Shown here one piece after another: positions 25,817 to 35,037 of a DNA stretch of 64,000 nucleotides (the stretch's first letter is position 1; each line of letters begins with the position of its first letter). Location of the stretch: assembly GCF_022489025.1 (NCBI RefSeq), contig NZ_JAKVTG010000005.1, forward strand, positions 1 through 64,000. Reading direction: 5' to 3'. The stretch is from Planococcus halocryophilus. GTDB lineage: Bacteria > Bacillota > Bacilli > Bacillales_A > Planococcaceae. The notes beneath the pieces were generated by a model. That model searched no databases. It saw only the letters and a program-made list of their open reading frames with translations, and had not been told where the DNA came from. The position numbers and the translations under genes were made by a program.

Positions 25817-27838
25817 TTATCGAGCTTTATATTCTTCAAACACATTCGCCGCAAATCCAGCAACATAATCACTGCCATCATTGTCTTCGATCGATTCGAT
25901 CATCATGGCAAGGATAAAATCTGGACTTTCTGAATCATAAGAAACAAAAAAGCCATTTTCTTGCCCTTCTTCACCTATTTCCCCTTTCAATTCCGCTGTT
26001 CCAGTTTTACCTGCAATTTTTACTATTTTGCTGTTAGCCGACTGTGCATAGCCATCCACAACGACATTTCGCATCCCGCTGCGGAGAACTTCCGCATTTT
26101 CTGCACTTAGTAATCCGTCTTTCCAAACTTGGCTTTTTTCTTCATCCATAAACAATAACGGCTTATACATCGTGCCATCTGTTAAGAATGGCTCGTACAT
26201 CGTAGCCAAATGCAAAATGTTTGTCAGCATCTGTCCTTGACCAAATGAAGAGTCCGCCAACTGCCCTTCAGATCCGATCGTGCCTTCATTGGAAATTTGT
26301 GAAGATTGTAGCTCTAAAGCAAATGGAATGTCTTCTCCAAAACCAAAGTTTTTTAATCCTGAAACAAATGTCTCGTTGCCCATGTTAAGTGCTTGTTGCG
26401 CAAAATAAATATTGTCCGAATAAACCAAGGCTTTATTCAAATCAATTGGGTTTGGTGCTTCAGGATGTAACCGGCTAACGCGATAATCTCCCCAAGAACT
26501 GTCTTTTTGCCATGTAGCTCCATCAATTTGAAGACCTTCCGTTGGGTTTAATGTATCAGCTTCTAATCCAATCGCTGCCGTTACTGGCTTAATCGTTGAA
26601 CCGGGTGCATAAGCTGCGCCAAAACGATTAAATAATGGATTTAACGGATCTTCGCTTAGTTCTTTAAAGCGATCCCCGCTAATGCCTAACATATATTCGT
26701 TTGGATTATAGGCGGGCGAACTAACTAAAACTAACGTTTCTCCCGTTTCCGGGTCGACTGCGGCACTTGTTCCCGCTTCGCCTTTCATCGCTTCATAAGT
26801 AGATTTTTGCAATTCTGCATCGATAGTCAAAACAATCGTTTCTCCATTTTCAGCAGCTGTTTCAGTAATTGTGATTTGTTCTCCATTGTCACCTTGTTTT
26901 TGGATAAACAATTTTATGCCATTCTTACCATGTAGACGTTCTTCTAGCGTTAACTCAAGTCCTCTTCGACCGATAAAATCTGTCGACTTATACCCTTGGT
27001 CTTTAAGTTCTTCTAATTTTTCAGCAGTGATCGGACCAATATAGCCGCTCAAATGTCCAAGAGCTTCTTCGTATGGGTATTCGCGCATTGCTGTTTCTTG
27101 ATAAGTCGCGCCTGGTATTGCTTTTACTTTCTCTAGTAATTCTTTATCATTTTTTGCAGCTTTGGAAATCGGCACAAACTGATCCTCTTGAACCCAACTT
27201 TGATTCATTTTTTCATCAATAAAATCAACGGATACTCCAAGAACTTCTGCGAGTTCTTCTTTACCAGCCTCTTTTTTGAAGTTTTCAGGTACCACACCAA
27301 TGTTGTAACCTGTTCCGTTGATGGCTATTGCCTTTTGGTTTCGATCATAAATTTCACCGCGATCTGCAGTTGTTGTTGATACGCGAACTTCATCGTCTTT
27401 TTCTAATTGTTCAAATATAAAAGATGGATCCCATTCAACAAACCAGTCTTCTGTTTCGTCTTGAGATTCAACCAACAACGTCATCGTTTTTTCAAACGCA
27501 ACTGGTCCTGCAAGTGTGTCCATTTGTATTTGAACAGGAAAATCAGCTGGCTTTTCAGGATCCCATTCTGTTTCTTCTGCCGGCTTTGTATAACTCACTT
27601 CAACATTTGTAATCGCTAAGTCTTCGTAAAACTTTTGTTGGCGCTCAACAAAATCTTCTGGTGTATATGCATCTTTCGTTCCTTTATTTAAATAAGCGCT
27701 ATACATTTCCGTAAATTCTGCGTTGTTCCAGTGGTCTATGTATGCTTTTAGCCGATCTTCAGGCGTTGGACTTGGTTGACAGCCCGCCAATAGGACCAGA
27801 AAAGCCAAGGCTAGAATAATTGTTATTTTTTTACCCAA
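25817..27838 (-). CDS. pbpC: Class B penicillin-binding protein, PBP3/MecA-type lipoprotein transpeptidase
   Basis: The protein of about 673 residues has a lipoprotein signal with lipobox LLAGC, a MecA N-terminal domain (about 25-150), a PBP dimerisation domain, and a transpeptidase domain with SxxK in GSTIKPV (near 413), SxN in YSDNIYF (near 472) and KTG in GKTGTAE (near 611). It cross-links peptidoglycan outside the membrane. I choose a TTG start at 27838, because GGGAGG lies 7 bases upstream of it, while the ATG at 27853 overlaps that box. MecA-like PBPs often show low beta-lactam affinity; nothing here proves resistance. Confidence 0.9.
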   Translation of the reverse strand: MGKKITIILALAFLVLLAGCQPSPTPEDRLKAYIDHWNNAEFTEMYSAYLNKGTKDAYTPEDFVERQQKFYEDLAITNVEVSYTKPAEETEWDPEKPADFPVQIQMDTLAGPVAFEKTMTLLVESQDETEDWFVEWDPSFIFEQLEKDDEVRVSTTTADRGEIYDRNQKAIAINGTGYNIGVVPENFKKEAGKEELAEVLGVSVDFIDEKMNQSWVQEDQFVPISKAAKNDKELLEKVKAIPGATYQETAMREYPYEEALGHLSGYIGPITAEKLEELKDQGYKSTDFIGRRGLELTLEERLHGKNGIKLFIQKQGDNGEQITITETAAENGETIVLTIDAELQKSTYEAMKGEAGTSAAVDPETGETLVLVSSPAYNPNEYMLGISGDRFKELSEDPLNPLFNRFGAAYAPGSTIKPVTAAIGLEADTLNPTEGLQIDGATWQKDSSWGDYRVSRLHPEAPNPIDLNKALVYSDNIYFAQQALNMGNETFVSGLKNFGFGEDIPFALELQSSQISNEGTIGSEGQLADSSFGQGQMLTNILHLATMYEPFLTDGTMYKPLLFMDEEKSQVWKDGLLSAENAEVLRSGMRNVVVDGYAQSANSKIVKIAGKTGTAELKGEIGEEGQENGFFVSYDSESPDFILAMMIESIEDNDGSDYVAGFAANVFEEYKAR

Positions 27839-28063
27839 AACATAACCTCCCATTGTTTTCTTTATTTTACCAATAAATAGCGACTAGTTGAAAGATTAAT
27901 CTCTTTATTTCTAATAACTGTTTCCTATTCAGCCACGTGATTTTCCAACCAGAATTCAAATTTATTGCTATAGATCGGTCTCCGTAGAGGTTTCTCCTGC
28001 AAAACTTACGCAATTACCAGTTTTTATATGGTAAACTGATTACAAAACGACAGGAGGGTAACT

Positions 28064-29341
28064 ATGGTTGAAATTACATTTTCGCAATCAATTGGTTCCG
28101 TTTTAACACTTGAAAAAAGAGCACAATTAAAGCAAATTCATGAAGATCTTTACAGCAAAAAAGGAAAAGGTTCAGATTTTCTTGGTTGGTTAGATTGGCC
28201 AAGCACGCTCGATTCAGCATTTATGGAAAAAGTTGAAAAAACAGCAACTCAAATCCGGGATAAAGCAGATGTATTAGTTGTTATTGGTATTGGCGGATCT
28301 TATTTAGGTGCTAAAGCTGTATTATCTGCACTTGATCCGTATTTCAAAAAAGAAGCTGGATTAGAAGTAGTTTTCGCAGGACATCAAGTTAGCGGTGAGT
28401 ACTTAAAACAATTGCTCGCACACCTTGATGGTAAACGCGTTATGGTTAACGTTATTTCAAAATCAGGTAAGACAACAGAACCCGCACTCGCTTTCCGCTT
28501 CTTAAAAGACTATATGGAAAAACGCTATGGTCAAGAAGCCGCTGAACGAATTATCGTAACAACTGACGCTGAAAAAGGCGCATTGCTGACATTAGCTGAA
28601 GAAAATGGCTATGAGCGTTTTGTTGTTCCTGAAGATGTGGGTGGACGTTATTCTGTATTTACAGCAGTTGGATTGGTCCCAATTGCAGCCGCTGGTTATT
28701 CGATTAAGGACTTACTTGCGGGTGCTGCTGATGCTGAAAAGGTTTATAACAATATGAACTTTGATGAAAACGTAGCTATTCAATACGCAGCTATTCGCCA
28801 TCAATTATATGTAGAAGGTTATACAACAGAAGTTATGGCAATTTTTGAACCAAAACTATCATTTGTTCAAGAATGGTGGAAGCAATTGTTTGGCGAAAGT
28901 GAAGGAAAAGAAGGCAAAGGGATTTTCCCAGCATCCGTTTCATTCACAACAGACTTGCACTCGATGGGTCAATATATTCAAGACGGCAAACGCAATTTGT
29001 TTGAAACGTTCCTATTGGTACAAGAAGCAAACGAAGATTTAACAGTTTTTGAAGCTGAAAACGATGGCGATGAACTTAATTATTTGGCTGGACTCTCGTT
29101 ACAAGAATTTAACCATGTTGCTCACAAAGGCACATCAAGCGCTCACCTAGATGGTGGCGTACCTCAACTAAGCTTGACGATTCCAAAAATCGATGAGTTC
29201 CAGTTAGGTCATTTACTGTATTTCTACATGCTTTCATGTGCGTACAGTGCTTATATGCTAGACATCAATCCATTTGATCAACCTGGGGTTGAAGATTACA
29301 AAAACAACGTCTTCAAGTTATTGAATAAGCCTGGATTTTAA
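28064..29341 (+). CDS. pgi: Glucose-6-phosphate isomerase
   Basis: The 425-residue enzyme interconverts glucose-6-phosphate and fructose-6-phosphate in glycolysis. It has VVIGIGGSYLGAKAV near residue 73, the signature EDVGGRYSVFTAVG near 195-208, and FDQPGVEDYKNN near the C-terminus. It is slightly shorter than the B. subtilis enzyme at the N-terminus. The start has GACAGGAGG 7 bases upstream. It is monocistronic, with a terminator right after. Confidence 0.96.
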   Translation: MVEITFSQSIGSVLTLEKRAQLKQIHEDLYSKKGKGSDFLGWLDWPSTLDSAFMEKVEKTATQIRDKADVLVVIGIGGSYLGAKAVLSALDPYFKKEAGLEVVFAGHQVSGEYLKQLLAHLDGKRVMVNVISKSGKTTEPALAFRFLKDYMEKRYGQEAAERIIVTTDAEKGALLTLAEENGYERFVVPEDVGGRYSVFTAVGLVPIAAAGYSIKDLLAGAADAEKVYNNMNFDENVAIQYAAIRHQLYVEGYTTEVMAIFEPKLSFVQEWWKQLFGESEGKEGKGIFPASVSFTTDLHSMGQYIQDGKRNLFETFLLVQEANEDLTVFEAENDGDELNYLAGLSLQEFNHVAHKGTSSAHLDGGVPQLSLTIPKIDEFQLGHLLYFYMLSCAYSAYMLDINPFDQPGVEDYKNNVFKLLNKPGF

Positions 29342-29347
29342 CTATAT

Positions 29348-29386
29348 AGAAAAAAGCTGACCTTTTCGAAAGGTCAGCTTTTTCTT
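29348..29386 (+). terminator. Terminator after pgi
   Basis: A 15-bp stem AAAAAGCTGACCTTT/AAAGGTCAGCTTTTT (29351-29365, 29369-29383) follows the pgi stop codon, with T runs on both sides. Confidence 0.9.
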
Positions 29387-29408
29387 TGTTTACTGTGCTC
29401 CTCGCATT

Positions 29409-29461
29409 GTGTTAACCTAAATAAAAAATAAGTTGACTTAAATATTTTCTCTCATTATACT
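29409..29461 (+). promoter_or_regulatory. bioY promoter with BirA operator
   Basis: TTGACT (29433-29438), a 17-base spacer and TATACT (29456-29461) form the promoter. The half-sites TGTTAACC (about 29410-29417) and GTTGACTT (29432-29439) form an inverted repeat that matches the BirA box (TTGTTAACC, spacer, GGTTAACAA) and covers the -35. Biotin-loaded BirA is expected to repress bioY. Confidence 0.75.
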
Positions 29462-29492
29462 TAATTTATCTAGAATAGTAGGAGGAAATAGA

Positions 29493-30077
29493 ATGACAAC
29501 GACGACCACTGCCAGATCGGCAAATCACTCTCGCACTTTGCAATTAGTACATATCGCCTTATTCGCTGCTTTGATGGCAATTGGCGCAAACATCGCTTCG
29601 TATTTAGTAGTAGGGGGTGTACCGATCACACTGCAAACGTTTTTTGCTATTTTAGCAGGTCTTCTACTTGGTAGCCGTAAAGGCGCTATCGCCATGATTG
29701 TTTATGCATTTATTGGTCTTGCAGGCGTTCCTGTTTTCGCAAAATTCTCTGGTGGTATGGATACATTGCTTAGTCCAACCTTTGGATTTATTGTGTCTTA
29801 TGTTTTTACCGCTTATTTAGCCGGACTCATTGCTGAGAAATGGTCGACTAAAAAAGGATTTGTTATTGCAGCACTTGTCGGGATGGCCGTCAATTACCTG
29901 TTTGGGACGAACTGGATGTATGCAGCCTACAAATTGTGGTTTGCAGCACCTGAAGGCTTTACGTACAAAATGGCTTGGGCATGGATGGCTGTTCCACTTC
30001 CAAAAGACTTGATCTTAGCCGTTCTTGCTGGATTGTTTGGGTATCGTCTAAAACCCATCATTCAAAAATATTTATAA
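29493..30077 (+). CDS. bioY: Biotin transporter BioY (ECF substrate-binding subunit)
   Basis: The 194-residue membrane protein has six helices. LVVGGVPITLQTFFAILAGLLLGSRKG is the BioY signature (GGVPITLQTF), followed by GLAGVPVFAKFSGG and PTFGFIVSY. It binds biotin and works alone or with the shared ECF energising module, which is not encoded here. A BirA-type operator covers its promoter. An AGGAGG box precedes the ATG by 7 bases. Confidence 0.94.
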   Translation: MTTTTTARSANHSRTLQLVHIALFAALMAIGANIASYLVVGGVPITLQTFFAILAGLLLGSRKGAIAMIVYAFIGLAGVPVFAKFSGGMDTLLSPTFGFIVSYVFTAYLAGLIAEKWSTKKGFVIAALVGMAVNYLFGTNWMYAAYKLWFAAPEGFTYKMAWAWMAVPLPKDLILAVLAGLFGYRLKPIIQKYL

Positions 30078-30113
30078 AAAATCCCGAATGCCATAATGGC
30101 ATTCGGGATTTTT
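30078..30113. terminator. Bidirectional terminator between bioY and the HEAT-repeat gene
   Basis: A 15-bp stem AATCCCGAATGCCAT/ATGGCATTCGGGATT with T and A runs on either side serves both convergent genes. Confidence 0.88.
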
Positions 30114-30137
30114 TTATGGCTGAGTTGAAAACTCGAA

Positions 30138-30611
30138 TTATCTACGACGAGGTTGTTTAAAAGGAGCAGCTTTCCACTGTTCTTCCAACCAGCTTTCAAA
30201 ATCTTCGCCTTTATCGCCTTTATACGTATCGTAAATATCGCTACGCATTTTTTGTAGTTTTTCTTTAAAGTCTTCGTAAGTGTGCCCAACTGGCAAACTT
30301 TTTTTGATGCGAACAAGTACTTTAGAAGTGTCCTTGATCAAATCATATTTTTTACGCTCTGGCATGTGAACATTTTCGCCAAAGTTTTTAAGTTGTTTAT
30401 AGGCAGCTTCCTGCACTTGATAAACCGAATCGTGGTTCATGCGGTGTGTTAACAAGTCAATTGTTGGTTCGCTTTTCCAGTTGCCAAGCTCTTCAACCGC
30501 AGCTAAACGCTCTTTCCAGTTAGCCTGTCGGTTTGCAGCTTTTTTCAATTCGTCGTAATTCGGTGGTAAGTTCGTCGGTTTGTTATCAGAGTTACTGTTC
30601 GTTTGTGTCAA
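30138..30611 (-). CDS. Small HEAT-repeat protein
   Basis: The 157-residue soluble protein has a HEAT-like repeat pair in the middle (WKERLAAVEELGNWKSEPTIDLLTHRM and DSVYQVQEAAYKQLKNFG, about residues 32-78). A charged helical C-terminal half follows, ending in KQPRRR. HEAT repeats mediate protein contacts; no enzymatic motif is seen. It is monocistronic and convergent with bioY. I cannot assign a specific role. Confidence 0.75.
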   Translation of the reverse strand: MTQTNSNSDNKPTNLPPNYDELKKAANRQANWKERLAAVEELGNWKSEPTIDLLTHRMNHDSVYQVQEAAYKQLKNFGENVHMPERKKYDLIKDTSKVLVRIKKSLPVGHTYEDFKEKLQKMRSDIYDTYKGDKGEDFESWLEEQWKAAPFKQPRRR

Positions 30612-30741
30612 AATTTCATTCTCCTTTGTTTATGTCCCTTTGCGGGAAATAACGTAATGCTCTCCGTTGGCGGAACAAGTTCCTTTTAGTATAACATCAA
30701 CCTCGTGCAAAGGGAAAAAAGTCGATTATTCATACTACAGT

Positions 30742-31977
30742 CTAAACAAATGATTTTATTGCGTCAATTAACCGGTCTACTTCTTCTTCTGTGCTATACG
30801 GTGCAAGTCCAGCACGGACCCAGCCGCCACTATCGTTGACATTTAATACGTGACCTAGTGTTGACGCATAGAAATGCCCCGCTGCAAGAAAAATACTATG
30901 TTCTTCCGCTAGTTTTTTGCAAATGTCTCCTGGTTCGATCCCATCTACTTGAAAAGCGATTGTAGGTGTTTTTGGAACATCCGCTGAGGCTTGTGTAATG
31001 GTTACAGCTTGAATTGCTGACAAGCCTTCACGAAGTCGATTTGCCAAGCGGTTTTCATGTTTTTCAATTTGTTCGATTCCACTTACAATGCGGTCTCTTC
31101 TCGTTTCCCCTTCACCAAACTGAGCAAAAAACTCAATAGCGGGAGTAATGCCTGCAATGCCTTCGTGATTTTGCGTGCCGGTTTCCAATTTATCGGGATA
31201 ATATTTCGGAGAAGTGGTCAATTTGTAAGGCTCCAAATCCTTGAAAATTTCTTCTTTAATTGCGGCGATGCCGATATGCGGTCCAAAGAACTTGTAAGCT
31301 GAGCATAATAAAATATCAATATGCATTTGGTCACGATCCATTGGCACATGCGGTGCTGCGTGAACTGCATCAGCTACGAGTAGTGCCCCTACTTTTTTTG
31401 CTCGTTCTGCAAATGGTTTCAGATCGACGATTGTACCGATCGCGTTAGAGGCCATGCCGACAGCAACGACTTTTGTGTTTTCATTGATTAATTGATCTAG
31501 TTCCGATAAATCTAGTGTCTTTGTTTCCGTATCGACTTTCACCCAGCGTACTTTTAAGCCACGGTCTTCTGCCATCATGATCCACGGATCAACATTGGCA
31601 CGGTGGTCCATTTCTGTAACGACAATTTCGTCACCTGCATTGAAATTTTTGCCAAGAGCATTGGCGATAGCAATTGTTAATGTGGTCATGTTAGCACCAA
31701 ACGCCACTTCGTTTGCTTGAACATTTAAAAAATCAGCGACTGCTAATCTGGCTTCTGAAATAACTTTCTCGGTTTCCCAACTAGACGGGAATGCGCCGTG
31801 GAGATTGGCACCGCCTTTTCTCATATAGTTTGCAATCGCTTCTATTGCTGTGCCTACAACTTGCGATCCCCCTGGACCATCAAAGTATGCGACCGTTTTG
31901 TCTTTATATGTTCTTGTTAAAGCAGGAAATTGTTCCCGAACTTGCGTAATTGGAAAAGTCGTTTCAGTAAATTTCAT
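30742..31977 (-). CDS. Class V aminotransferase, cysteine desulfurase-like
   Basis: The 411-residue PLP enzyme has the fold-type I class V pattern: FDGPGGSQVVGTA near the N-terminus, TEMDHRANVDPW, DAVHAAPH (the Asp contacting the PLP ring) and the Schiff-base Lys in CSAYKFFGPHIG (near 229). It resembles the IscS/SufS-related subgroup of unknown substrate that lacks a clear mobile-loop Cys, more than true IscS. Neighbours give no pathway clue, so a specific desulfurase role should not be assumed. Confidence 0.82.
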   Translation of the reverse strand: MKFTETTFPITQVREQFPALTRTYKDKTVAYFDGPGGSQVVGTAIEAIANYMRKGGANLHGAFPSSWETEKVISEARLAVADFLNVQANEVAFGANMTTLTIAIANALGKNFNAGDEIVVTEMDHRANVDPWIMMAEDRGLKVRWVKVDTETKTLDLSELDQLINENTKVVAVGMASNAIGTIVDLKPFAERAKKVGALLVADAVHAAPHVPMDRDQMHIDILLCSAYKFFGPHIGIAAIKEEIFKDLEPYKLTTSPKYYPDKLETGTQNHEGIAGITPAIEFFAQFGEGETRRDRIVSGIEQIEKHENRLANRLREGLSAIQAVTITQASADVPKTPTIAFQVDGIEPGDICKKLAEEHSIFLAAGHFYASTLGHVLNVNDSGGWVRAGLAPYSTEEEVDRLIDAIKSFV

Positions 31978-32062
31978 CGTTTGCAGCTCCTTTTTGAGTA
32001 AGTTACTATTATCGTATTCAATTTTTTGATAGAATCTCCTTCATTAGTTAGAGATTTTGAAA

Positions 32063-32167
32063 ATACTGTCCGATTTGGCTGGAATACTGTCCGTTTTACC
32101 CGAAATACTGTCCGATTGGAATCAATTACTGTCCGATTCACGCTAAATACTTGCCAAATCCCATTTC
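32063..32167. repeat. 21-bp tandem repeat, five units
   Basis: TACTGTCCGATT-like cores recur at 32064, 32085, 32106 and 32127, and a degenerate TACTTGCC at 32148, with an exact 21-base spacing and diverged 8-9 base spacers. It fills the leader of the class V aminotransferase gene and the region just upstream, between it and the stop of the methyltransferase gene. There is no SD/ATG that would make it coding, though the period equals seven codons. Confidence 0.8.
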
Positions 32168-32195
32168 AAAGAAAAAACGCCGCTCATCGCGACGT

Positions 32196-33158
32196 TTAAA
32201 TAGCTTTTTGACACATGACAATTTCACGCAAGAACAATCCTTTTTTAGCGATGCAGCGGTCAGTAATGACAAATCCAGCTTCTTCAATCATATGGTCCAT
32301 CGTCTCGATTGTGACGACCAATAACTTTTCAGTAATGGGATAAGCAGCTTTTAAAATCCCTAATTGGTCTGCTGGCGTGGCGTGTGTGTATAAATTATAT
32401 GGCATGTCAATAATGGCAACATCGTATGCCGTTTCGACTTCTGCGATTGACCCCAATTCCACTTCCCCAGTCAATCCGAAATGTGCAATGTTTTCACGTG
32501 ATCCTTCAACAACTAGCGGATTGATGTCGCGACCGACAATATCTATGCCCATCGATAACGCTTCAACTAACACGGTACCAATTCCACAACATGGATCCAC
32601 AACTTTAACACCATCTGGATTTGGCACAGCAATATTTGCGACAGCACGTGCTACACGTGTGCTAAGTGCCGTTGAATATTCACGTGGCTTTTTCATATGT
32701 TGAAACCAAATTGGCTCACTTTGTGAGTAACGCCCGAAATACCAACGCCCTTCAAAAGGCATTAATCCAAACGTGACACCTGGCTGATGGACATCTGCTT
32801 CTCCTGTTATAGCTGAACCGATTTGACGTTCAATATCTCGCTTCCCTAAATAATCAACTTGATCTTGTTCAGATAGACCATTGATTTTTAGAAAAATGAC
32901 TTTGAACGTCGTATCTGCCATATCTACGTTTGCAGATTGTTCGATGATGTTTTGCAATGTATCGGCTTCAAAAAGCACGTCAATGCGCTCTTTAATAAAC
33001 GGACTGCGGCTTGGGTCAATCCCCACTCTGCTCTTGATAATTTTCTCGTTCGTGTCGCTACCAAAAAATGACCGCATCTCCATTTGGCACAATGCTTTTT
33101 CATCATTTGTATAGGCATATGTATAAATATAGTCACCTGTTGCAGTTAATCGATTCAA
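32196..33158 (-). CDS. TRM11/Trm14-like RNA (guanine-N2) methyltransferase family protein
   Basis: The 320-residue protein has a divergent N-terminal region and a Rossmann SAM-dependent methyltransferase domain. Motif I is DPCCGIGTVLVEAL (near 189), acidic loop DINPLVVEG, and motif IV is DMPYNLY (near 252) in place of the usual (D/N)PPY. It resembles the TRM11 family that methylates tRNA or rRNA guanines; the target is not determined. It ends at a small gap before a terminator-less region containing the 21-bp repeats. Confidence 0.78.
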   Translation of the reverse strand: MNRLTATGDYIYTYAYTNDEKALCQMEMRSFFGSDTNEKIIKSRVGIDPSRSPFIKERIDVLFEADTLQNIIEQSANVDMADTTFKVIFLKINGLSEQDQVDYLGKRDIERQIGSAITGEADVHQPGVTFGLMPFEGRWYFGRYSQSEPIWFQHMKKPREYSTALSTRVARAVANIAVPNPDGVKVVDPCCGIGTVLVEALSMGIDIVGRDINPLVVEGSRENIAHFGLTGEVELGSIAEVETAYDVAIIDMPYNLYTHATPADQLGILKAAYPITEKLLVVTIETMDHMIEEAGFVITDRCIAKKGLFLREIVMCQKAI

Positions 33159-33227
33159 TTCATCCCGTCCTTATCTGCCCGATCAATCAAGACAATATCC
33201 ACTAAGTATAGCAGATTTAAATCCTTG

Positions 33228-34163
33228 TTAGTCGACTTGCTTGTCAGAATTTGCTTCGATGACTTTGATGATTCCAGTAATCATGTCATTATAAGGCGTT
33301 AAAATGCCGTGTTTTTTTCCAAGCTTTGCTACAGCGCCATTAATTGTGTCAATTTCAGTTTTGCGTTTATGCAAAACATCCATTAGCATTGAAGACTTAT
33401 TGGTCGGAAACTGTTCTTGACCCATTTTGATGCACCTAACGATAATTGTTTCTGTATCAACAGTGACGCCTTCTGCTTTAGCGATTTCTGCCGCTTCTGT
33501 TACAATGCTTCGCAATACATTTTGACCATCTTCTGTATTTACAATATCGCCGTTTCGCAAACGTGTCAGTGCTGATAATGAATTATAAGCAAGATTGACG
33601 AATAATTTATTCCAGATAACGGTTTGAACATCATCCGCTAATTCAGTTTCCAATCCAGATTGATTTAGCAGTTCAACAAATTCCACCAATTTTTCTTGCG
33701 CTCTTTTGTCTGCAGGCTGACCGATAAAGTTTGTTCCCCAGCCGCGGTGGAGAATCCGTCCGTTATCTTCAACGCTAGCACCACAACCTAGCGTTCCTGC
33801 AACAATTGAGTTGTTTGGGAAGATATCTGCCATCGTTTCTAAATTTCCAAGACCATTTTGCATCGTCACAAACAAAGTGTTCGGTGAAAATGAATCTTTT
33901 ATTTGAGTTAATACATTTTTAGTCGCATGTGTTTTTAACATCACTACTACAAGATCATATATGTCTCCAGAAACTTCCTGTACCACTGCCAAAGGAATGA
34001 TGGTTTCTTTGTTATCCCGTTCAACAATGGTCAATCCACTTTGATTGATCTTTTCTACGTGTGGATTATTTCGGTTATATAGAAAAACTTCAGACGTTTG
34101 TGATCTTAAGCGTCCGGCAAACAAACTACCCATTGCACCTGCACCGATAATTAATATTTTCAT
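33228..34163 (-). CDS. panE: 2-dehydropantoate 2-reductase
   Basis: The 311-residue ApbA/PanE-family protein reduces ketopantoate to pantoate with NADPH in pantothenate synthesis. It has the N-terminal Rossmann motif IGAGAMGSLFAGRL, a central TMQNGLGNLETM, and the catalytic Lys in WNKLFVNLAYNSLSAL (near 185). C-terminal HKRKTEIDTINGAV is typical. Many bacteria carry several paralogues with other 2-ketoacids as substrates, so the physiological role is not certain. No pan genes are adjacent. Confidence 0.87.
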   Translation of the reverse strand: MKILIIGAGAMGSLFAGRLRSQTSEVFLYNRNNPHVEKINQSGLTIVERDNKETIIPLAVVQEVSGDIYDLVVVMLKTHATKNVLTQIKDSFSPNTLFVTMQNGLGNLETMADIFPNNSIVAGTLGCGASVEDNGRILHRGWGTNFIGQPADKRAQEKLVEFVELLNQSGLETELADDVQTVIWNKLFVNLAYNSLSALTRLRNGDIVNTEDGQNVLRSIVTEAAEIAKAEGVTVDTETIIVRCIKMGQEQFPTNKSSMLMDVLHKRKTEIDTINGAVAKLGKKHGILTPYNDMITGIIKVIEANSDKQVD

Positions 34164-34372
34164 AAAATCCCTCTTTCCAATTAGTTTGAATTGCTTCTAG
34201 ACTTCTACATTGTTGGTATAAGAGCTCTTCACGATAGGCAATATTTCAAGAAGAAATTTACCTATCCGATTCTTCTCGACTGAATATACCATACTGAGAA
34301 ATTCCTTGCTTTTCCCCTCTTTTTAGCTTATCCTTCCTTATTAGAAAACATCTATAGAGAGGTTGGGATCGT

Positions 34373-34924
34373 ATGGAGCAATTCGATCAATCCCTCGAAG
34401 TATTCATGGACAACGTCGGCTGGTTAGCACCATTTCTTTTTGTTTTACTGCATTTAGTACGTCCTTTGTTGTTCTTACCAGTTATTGCCGTCTGCATTGC
34501 TGGCGGGTATCTTTTTGGATTTTTTGAAGGTGCATTTTTATCGTTTATTGGTTTGACCTTAATGAGCTGGATATCCTACATATTGGTCAATAAATTTCCG
34601 AAGTTCCAAAAGAAAATGGCACGACTAAAAGATAAAATTTTCTCAGACCGCACCTTGTCGGTTCCTCAAGTGATGATTTTACGTATTATGCCTTTTGTAC
34701 ACTTTCATTTATTATCATTGTATTTAATCGAAATGACAAAATCGCTTAAAGAATACATGGTTATCTCTGCATTAGGTTTGATTGCTCCGGCAATTCTTTA
34801 TACGGCATTTGGCCGTGCTATTTCCGAATTCCCTTGGTATCTCACATTGAGCATGTTTATATTGCTCGTGATGATATTCAGTTTTATCGAGAAATGGCAG
34901 AACTCTAGACCAGACTCTAATTAA
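34373..34924 (+). CDS. TVP38/TMEM64 (DedA-like) family membrane protein
   Basis: The 183-residue membrane protein has about five segments and the SNARE-associated/DedA-like motif region (RPLLFLPVIAVCIAGGYLFGFFEGAFLSFIG, with later FHLLSLYLIEMTKSLKEYM). Members are proposed phospholipid or isoprenoid-lipid translocases. AGAGAGGTT precedes the start. It is monocistronic, with a terminator at 34936-34962. The substrate is unknown. Confidence 0.82.
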   Translation: MEQFDQSLEVFMDNVGWLAPFLFVLLHLVRPLLFLPVIAVCIAGGYLFGFFEGAFLSFIGLTLMSWISYILVNKFPKFQKKMARLKDKIFSDRTLSVPQVMILRIMPFVHFHLLSLYLIEMTKSLKEYMVISALGLIAPAILYTAFGRAISEFPWYLTLSMFILLVMIFSFIEKWQNSRPDSN

Positions 34925-34935
34925 TAAGATTTAGT

Positions 34936-34962
34936 AAGCACAACTTTCTGTTGTGCTTTTAA
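34936..34962 (+). terminator. Terminator after the TVP38-family gene
   Basis: AAGCACAAC/GTTGTGCTT stem (34936-34944, 34950-34958) with a trailing T run, 12 bases after the stop codon. Confidence 0.85.
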
Positions 34963-35037
34963 TTTTGCCTTACCGCTATTTTTATTTATGCTTAGGGTAT
35001 ACCAATTATAAGAGCCTATTCATAAAGGAGAATGACT

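Noticed and set aside
30742-31977. True IscS/SufS cysteine desulfurase for iron-sulphur assembly
   Set aside because: No iscU/suf genes are adjacent and the usual active-site Cys loop is not evident.
32063-32167. CRISPR array
   Set aside because: The period of 21 bases is too short, cores are only about 12 bases and spacers are related to each other; no cas gene is near.
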